Of a stretch of 64,000 nt of DNA, positions 59,518 to 64,000 are shown in pieces. Position numbers and translations under genes: made by a program. Position 1 is the first letter of the stretch. Every line of letters begins with the position of its first letter. The notes under the pieces were generated by a model. It was not told the origin of the DNA. It did not search any database and worked only from the letters and a program-made list of their open reading frames with translations. Source of the stretch: Candidatus Eiseniibacteriota bacterium (GTDB taxonomy: Bacteria; Eisenbacteria; RBG-16-71-46); NCBI GenBank assembly GCA_016215625.1, contig JACRIW010000081.1, positions 1 to 64,000 of the forward strand, given 5' to 3'.

Positions 59518-61323
59518 CTACGACCGCTTCTTCCCCTTGCTCGGCACGCTCGCGACCACCACGGGCGTGTTGTCCCCACGCAGCGCCAGCCACTGCTGCA
59601 GCGCGGTGAGCAGGTTCATCACCGTCCAGTAGATCACCAGCCCGGACGGCATGGGGTAGAAGATGAACAACATGACGAAGTTCATCATGTACATCGTCGG
59701 CGCCTGCCGCGGGTCCGTCGGAGTGAACAACTGCGACAGGAAGCCCGTGGCCGCCATGATCACCGGAAGGAGCCGGACGTCGAAGCCACCGATCGCGAAG
59801 AGCTTGTCGGGGGCCGAGAGGTCGTGGATCCAGCCGAGGAACGGCGCCTGGCGGAGATCGATGGCGTTGAAGATCACGGCGTACATCGCGAAGAACAGCG
59901 GCATCTGCATGATCATCGGCAGACAGCCACCGGCGGGATTGACGTTGTTGTCCTTGTACAACGCCATCATCGCCGTGTTCAGCGCGGCCGGATCGTTCTT
60001 GTACTTCTCGCGCATCCGTTCGATTTCCGGCTGCAGCCGCGACATGGCGCGCATGCTCTTCATGCTCGACATGTTCAGCGGATGCAGGGCGACGCGAACG
60101 AGCGTCGCCAGGATCAGGATCGTCCAGCCGAAGTTGTGGACCAGCGAGTCCACCCACTTGAGCAGCCGCAGGAGCAGCTTGCTCACGGGAACGATCCAGT
60201 TCCAACCCATGTCCACCGCGCGTTCCAGCTGCACGGTGCCGCCCTCCTTCGCCAGTGCGAAGTAGTCGGCGGGTCCGAGGTACGTCATGAAGCGCTGCAC
60301 GCCGGAGCCCGAACTCGGCAGCGGCATGACCAGGGTGCCGCTCGCGAAAGGCTGTTCGGGCTTCGTGCCCTTCGGCAGGTGCGCGAGCTGCGCCTCGGTC
60401 AGCGTGCGGTTCTGGCCGGTCACGATCGCGGCCCGGCCGTCACCGGCGAGCGTGGCGACCACGGCCATGAAGTAGTGGCTCTGCACGCCCGCCCAGTGCG
60501 CGACGCCATCGTGCTGCTTCGCGCTCTTGCCCACCAGGCCGGCAGCGCCGTCACGGTGCAGGTCCTTGCCCACGAGACTGACACCGCGAAGGCTGCGCAG
60601 ATCGTTCGCCGGGTTGGCCTCGGTGAGGAGCGGCCACGACCGGAAGGTCATCGAGTAGTCGGCCACGCGCCACGCGTTCGGCACGTTCTGTGTCTCGACC
60701 TCGAGATCGATCAGGTACGAATCGGGGCGCACACGCCAGGTCTGGCGGAACGTGAAACCGCTCGAGTCGCGCGTGACGTACGTGAGCGCGCGTATCGCGC
60801 CGGCGGCGTCGGTGCTCTCGGCGACCTCGTACGTGACGTTCTCGAGCGAACGCGCCGCGGCCCCGGAGCCCAGATCGATGCCGAACGTCGGCTCGCCGCC
60901 CAGCGTGACGCGGTCACCCTCGGGAACCTCGGTGCCGCGCTTCGGGCGGCGCGAGGGGAACTCGGCGTAGTTGCTCCTGCCGTGCTCGGCCGCGTAGCGC
61001 TTGAGCTCGAACGACAGCAATCGCGCGCCGCGGTTGGTGAACGTCGCGCGGTAGAGATCGGTCTCGATCACCGACGTCTGCTCGGCGACGGCCACCGGGG
61101 CGGGAGCACCGGACGCGGTCGTCGAGGGCGCGACGGGAGCGGCGGTGGCCGCGGCACCCGAGTCGGCGCCGGTCGTGGCGCCCGGGGTGAGCGGCGAAGT
61201 CGCGACCGCGGAGCCCGGCTTCATGCGGGGCTTCGGCTTGGGCGCGTACTTCTGCTGCATCGCGGTGAACAGCACGAAGATGGTGAGCGCCAGCACGAGG
61301 GCGAGCGAAGTTCTGCGATCCAT
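59518..61323 (-). CDS. yidC: Membrane protein insertase YidC
   Basis: 601 residues from ATG 61323, in a TGACCATGG junction with yidD. A first membrane helix (TSLALVLALTIFVLFTAM), then an Ala/Thr/Pro-rich linker and a large periplasmic domain (about 90-370) typical of diderm bacteria. The insertase core has FGWTILILATLVRVALHPLN, the helical hairpin RAMSRLQPEIERMREKY, NPAGGCLPMIMQMPLFFAMY and a C-terminal GLVIYWTVMNLLTALQQWLA; it ends KGKKRS, basic for ribosome binding. Confidence 0.96.
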   Translation of the reverse strand: MDRRTSLALVLALTIFVLFTAMQQKYAPKPKPRMKPGSAVATSPLTPGATTGADSGAAATAAPVAPSTTASGAPAPVAVAEQTSVIETDLYRATFTNRGARLLSFELKRYAAEHGRSNYAEFPSRRPKRGTEVPEGDRVTLGGEPTFGIDLGSGAAARSLENVTYEVAESTDAAGAIRALTYVTRDSSGFTFRQTWRVRPDSYLIDLEVETQNVPNAWRVADYSMTFRSWPLLTEANPANDLRSLRGVSLVGKDLHRDGAAGLVGKSAKQHDGVAHWAGVQSHYFMAVVATLAGDGRAAIVTGQNRTLTEAQLAHLPKGTKPEQPFASGTLVMPLPSSGSGVQRFMTYLGPADYFALAKEGGTVQLERAVDMGWNWIVPVSKLLLRLLKWVDSLVHNFGWTILILATLVRVALHPLNMSSMKSMRAMSRLQPEIERMREKYKNDPAALNTAMMALYKDNNVNPAGGCLPMIMQMPLFFAMYAVIFNAIDLRQAPFLGWIHDLSAPDKLFAIGGFDVRLLPVIMAATGFLSQLFTPTDPRQAPTMYMMNFVMLFIFYPMPSGLVIYWTVMNLLTALQQWLALRGDNTPVVVASVPSKGKKRS

Positions 61324-61325
61324 GG

Positions 61326-61535
61326 TCAGGGCACCGGGTCGTAGCCCGCTGTTCCGAGCGGATGACAGCGCCCGATCCGAGCCAGCGCCAAGCGGCCCCC
61401 CTTCCACACTCCGTGACGCGCGATCGCTTCCTTCGCGTACTCGGAGCAGGTGGGGCGATGGCGACAGCCGCCGCGGAACATGGGCGGCATCAGCAGCTGG
61501 TACAGGCGGATGAGCGCGAGGACGAGAGAGCGCAT
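61326..61535 (-). CDS. yidD: Membrane protein insertion efficiency factor YidD
   Basis: 69 residues. MPPMFRGGCRHRPTCSEYA has the conserved CxxxPxCSxYA pattern, followed by KEAIARHGVWKGGRLALARIGRCHPLG. It lies 4 bases after rnpA and 2 bases before yidC, the usual order. Thought to assist YidC-dependent insertion at the inner face of the membrane. Confidence 0.95.
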   Translation of the reverse strand: MRSLVLALIRLYQLLMPPMFRGGCRHRPTCSEYAKEAIARHGVWKGGRLALARIGRCHPLGTAGYDPVP

Positions 61536-61539
61536 GCCG

Positions 61540-61920
61540 TCAGGAGGCCATGGCCGGAGCGAGCGCGCCCGCGTGAGCGAGCAGGCTCTCGACTTCGGAG
61601 GCCAACACCTGATGTGGCGCGCTCAGGGACGCGCGCGAGGCGATGAACACGAGTAGGAATCCGTGGTGAGGCAGACGTGGCCAGCGACGGCGGACGATTT
61701 CGCGCAGCCGACGCCGCGCGCGATTGCGTTGAACGGCTCCGCCCACTCCACGCTTGCTGGCGATCCATCCCACTCGCGTCACTTCGCCGGGCGCGGCGAG
61801 CGCCAGGAGAAGGCAACAGCGGCCGCGATATGCGACTCCGCGCCGTTTGACCGTCGCGAAATCGTCCGAGCTGCGCATGCGGTGTTGAGGCGCAAGACGT
61901 TCGGAACGCGGCTGGCTCAT
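61540..61920 (-). CDS. rnpA: Ribonuclease P protein component RnpA
   Basis: 126 residues. RMRSSDDFATVKRRGVAYRG is the RNA-binding N-terminus and GWIASKRGVGGAVQRNRARRRLREIVRR (in part KRGVGGAVQRNRARRRLRE) the RNR motif that contacts RNase P RNA. Basic overall. It lies 147 bases downstream of rpmH and 4 bases before yidD. Confidence 0.95.
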   Translation of the reverse strand: MSQPRSERLAPQHRMRSSDDFATVKRRGVAYRGRCCLLLALAAPGEVTRVGWIASKRGVGGAVQRNRARRRLREIVRRRWPRLPHHGFLLVFIASRASLSAPHQVLASEVESLLAHAGALAPAMAS

Positions 61921-62067
61921 CGTGATCCATCGAGAGGCAGGCGCGACTCCACGGGCGGCCCGAAGGTGTCCGGGGCCGGCGGCTGCTGGTGTGGTTCCCG
62001 CTGGTGCGCGTGCGCGCGAAGGCGCGCATGCGCGCGTGAACCGGATGCGACGGGAGGGAGCGTCCGG

Positions 62068-62217
62068 CTAGTTCGTGTCGGAAGACACCGTGAGCCGCTT
62101 GCGGCCACGAGCGCGGCGAGCAGCGAGCACCTTGCGGCCACCCTTGGTCTTCATGCGGGCGCGGAAGCCGTGCGTCTTCTTCTTGTGGCGGTTGTTGGGG
62201 CTGAACGTGCGCTTCAT
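62068..62217 (-). CDS. rpmH: 50S ribosomal protein L34 (RpmH)
   Basis: 49 residues, very basic. [20 protein letters not shown] and [18 protein letters not shown] match L34 throughout. The C-terminal SSDTN is a short extension. It heads the rpmH-rnpA-yidD-yidC-jag cluster. In many bacteria dnaA follows on the other side; here it does not. Confidence 0.97.
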   Translation of the reverse strand: MKRTFSPNNRHKKKTHGFRARMKTKGGRKVLAARRARGRKRLTVSSDTN

Positions 62218-62346
62218 GTCTGGGAACCTCTTGGAAACGAATGTGGATGGCGCAAAGAGCGGGGACAGTAGGCGACGGACCGCTCCGCCGTCAAGAATCC
62301 GGACAGGGCGGACCCGAGCGGACCCGGCCCCCGTAATCGTGCTCCT

Positions 62347-62352
62347 TATAAT
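62347..62352 (+). promoter_or_regulatory. TATAAT hexamer in the rpmH/HEAT-gene divergent region
   Basis: A perfect TATAAT on the plus strand within the 245-base divergent gap, 111 bases before the HEAT-repeat gene. No matching -35 hexamer at 16-18 bases is obvious. Confidence 0.35.
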
Positions 62353-62462
62353 TGCCTGTCTCCGGACCTGAAGGCTCAACCCGAACCCCGGACCGGACGA
62401 TAACGACGGCGTCGTCCGAGATTCGGGACCGTCCTCTCATCCCCTGCGCCAAGGAGCCGGCC

Positions 62463-64000
62463 ATTCCGCAGTCCGCTTCCCGACCTCGCCGAGCGGGAGA
62501 ACTCTCGCCCGCCGCGCGCCATGTCTCCGAGTGGTTCCGCCAGCTCGACCGCATGGTCCGGGCCAGCCGGATCTTCGGCAAGGACGCGCCGAGCGTGCGG
62601 CCGATGCGCGAGCGCGCCATCGAGGACCTGCTCGGGCTGCTCGAATACCACGCCCCGCTCCTGCTCCGCTGTTCGGCGATCGAGATCTGGCTGCGCGACG
62701 AACTCGTCGTGCGTGGCCCCGGCGCCGAGGACGGCGACGGCGCCCGCGTGGAACGGCGCATCCCGTTCCTGCTCTACCGGGACGGCGTGCGCGCGATCCA
62801 CATGGAAGCGGGCACCACGCGGACCGACGCCGAAGCGCTGATCGACGCGCTCGTCGAATCCGCAAATGGGCGCAGCGAGGACGCCGACCTCGTGAGCCGG
62901 CTGTGGGAAGCCGAACTGACCGGGCTGCGCATCGAGATCGCGCCGCTCGAGACCGCACTCGTCACGAACATCGAAGCCGCCACCGCTACACGGCTGTCCG
63001 AGGCCGGCGGAGCTCCGTCCGACGAAACGCAGACCGACCCGTTCGACGACTGGTCCGCTCCCGCGCCTGCGGCCACGGCGGAAGCCGAATGGGCCGCACT
63101 CGCACCGGGCGAGGACACCGCGCGAGAAGCCTGGCGGGAGCGTTGGCGCGCCGAACGGGCCCGACCGCGCTCGGAACGCACGGCGGAACTCCTGCGCGCC
63201 GTGCACGCGCTCGACGGCGGTCCCGAGATGCGCGAGGCGCTTGCCGCCATGTCCACGGGCTGGCTCGCGCAGGCGATCGAGACCGGCCGCTGGCAGGAAG
63301 CCCTCGAAGCGTACGCCACGCTGCCCGCGCCCCGGGACATGTCCGAGTCCATCGCCCAGCTGCTGCAGAACCAGCTGTCGGGACTCGACGTCGAATCCAT
63401 CGCCGAGAGGCTCGACGAAAGCGATGCGTACACACAGGGCACGTTCTTCGCCCTGACCGTGCAGATCGGCGTGCCCGCGCTCGACCTCGTGGTCGCCGTG
63501 CTCGGCCAGGCCACGCGGCCACGGCTGCGCGCCGCCGCCACGACGGCGATCTGCTACACGTGCTCGGACCATCCCGAACGCGTCGAACGCTACCTGTCGG
63601 ACTCCCGGTGGCAGGTCGTGCGCAACATCGTCTTCGCACTGGGGCAGATCGGTGGCGACGCCGTGGCCCCGATGCTCGCCCGCGCCGCGCGGCACGTGGA
63701 CGCACGCGTGCGCCGGGCGGTGGTGCAGGCGCTCGGCCAGGTCTCGCCCGCACGGCGCGTGCCCATCCTCGTCTCGCAGCTCGACACACCGGATCCGCAG
63801 TTGCTCTCGGCCACGCTCGCCATGCTGCTCCGCACGGCGGACGGCCGTGCGACGGATGCGATCCTCGCGCGCATCAATGCCGTGGACTTCGAGTCGCGGC
63901 CCGCCGAGGCGCGCGTCGCACTCCTCGGCGCACTCGCCGACGTCTCGGACGAACGCGCGATCCCTGCGCTCGAAGCCATGCTCACCCGCGGCGGCTGGTT
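62463..64000 (+). CDS. HEAT-repeat domain protein (3' end outside window)
   Basis: 512 complete codons are visible, open to the window end. In-frame ATG candidates begin only at 62553, inside what looks like coding sequence (RHVSEWFRQLDRMVRASRIF). AAGGAG at 62451-62456 sits 6 bases before an ATT at 62463, so an ATT start is proposed; ATG 62553 is the fallback. The N-terminal half (LLGLLEYHAPLLLRCSAIEI, RVERRIPFLLYRDGVRAIHM in part) is a helical/beta domain also seen in proteins that end in HEAT repeats. From about residue 340 the HEAT repeats appear (TRPRLRAAATTAICYTC, WQVVRNIVFALGQIGGDAV, HVDARVRRAVVQALGQVSP). Likely a scaffold; partner unknown. Confidence 0.72.
   Translation, partial: MPQSASRPRRAGELSPAARHVSEWFRQLDRMVRASRIFGKDAPSVRPMRERAIEDLLGLLEYHAPLLLRCSAIEIWLRDELVVRGPGAEDGDGARVERRIPFLLYRDGVRAIHMEAGTTRTDAEALIDALVESANGRSEDADLVSRLWEAELTGLRIEIAPLETALVTNIEAATATRLSEAGGAPSDETQTDPFDDWSAPAPAATAEAEWAALAPGEDTAREAWRERWRAERARPRSERTAELLRAVHALDGGPEMREALAAMSTGWLAQAIETGRWQEALEAYATLPAPRDMSESIAQLLQNQLSGLDVESIAERLDESDAYTQGTFFALTVQIGVPALDLVVAVLGQATRPRLRAAATTAICYTCSDHPERVERYLSDSRWQVVRNIVFALGQIGGDAVAPMLARAARHVDARVRRAVVQALGQVSPARRVPILVSQLDTPDPQLLSATLAMLLRTADGRATDAILARINAVDFESRPAEARVALLGALADVSDERAIPALEAMLTRGGW

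Noticed and set aside
62221-62460. Chromosomal origin next to rpmH
   Set aside because: No cluster of DnaA boxes (TTATCCACA-like) was seen and dnaA is absent; a lone TATAAT is not enough.

Overview
This window looks like chromosomal DNA of a high-GC, diderm (Gram-negative-type) bacterium. LpxR-type lipid A deacylase, a TonB-dependent receptor, a YidC with a large periplasmic domain and a DUF5916 outer-membrane protein imply an LPS-bearing outer membrane. Menaquinone appears to be made by the futalosine route (mqnA and mqnE, plus UbiA/UbiX/UbiD-type genes). Two secreted enzymes end in FlgD/T9SS-like C-terminal modules. That combination suits the FCB side of the bacterial tree; candidate phylum Eisenbacteria is my best guess, but it is a guess, since no rRNA is present. 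Genes are packed with ATGA/GTGA stop-start overlaps, and GTG and TTG starts are common.

Layout. 1-11,000 (minus strand): two tandem paralogous minor-pilin operons, each fimT/gspH-pilV-pilW-pilX. The PilW proteins are about 1,000 residues long, with SdrD-B-like modules and FG-GAP repeats fused behind the pilin N-terminus. 11,100-16,500: lpxR, a secreted ComEC-like metallo-beta-lactamase protein, an AIM24-family gene and mqnA. 16,600-23,300 (plus): a histidine operon hisGDCHABF(IE), preceded by a 31-codon His-rich leader ORF and an intrinsic terminator, which together form a textbook attenuator. No histidinol-phosphate phosphatase gene is in the operon.

23,400-28,700: a PAS histidine kinase convergent with recQ, then mqnE-rhodanese-dinB. 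28,800-33,400: an MsbA-like ABC exporter and the DUF5916 protein. 33,700-36,300: btpA-pfkB-psuG, a pseudouridine or C-nucleoside catabolism operon. 36,500-41,300: a small membrane protein, then an overlapping operon ubiA-ubiX-ubiD-UDG-like-lipoprotein. 41,500-44,300: a secreted protein and a TonB receptor. 44,700-51,100: lexA with a candidate operator, a lone HUH transposase, ribA, an EamA transporter, a PPC lipoprotein, a subtilase and a small lipoprotein.

51,200-62,200 (minus) is the conserved chromosome-maintenance and translation block: bactofilin, parB, parA, two parS sites, rsmG, mnmG, mnmE, jag, yidC, yidD, rnpA, rpmH. The gene next to rpmH is a divergent HEAT-repeat protein, not dnaA; it runs off the window end. 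No rRNA, tRNA, CRISPR array or prophage was seen.
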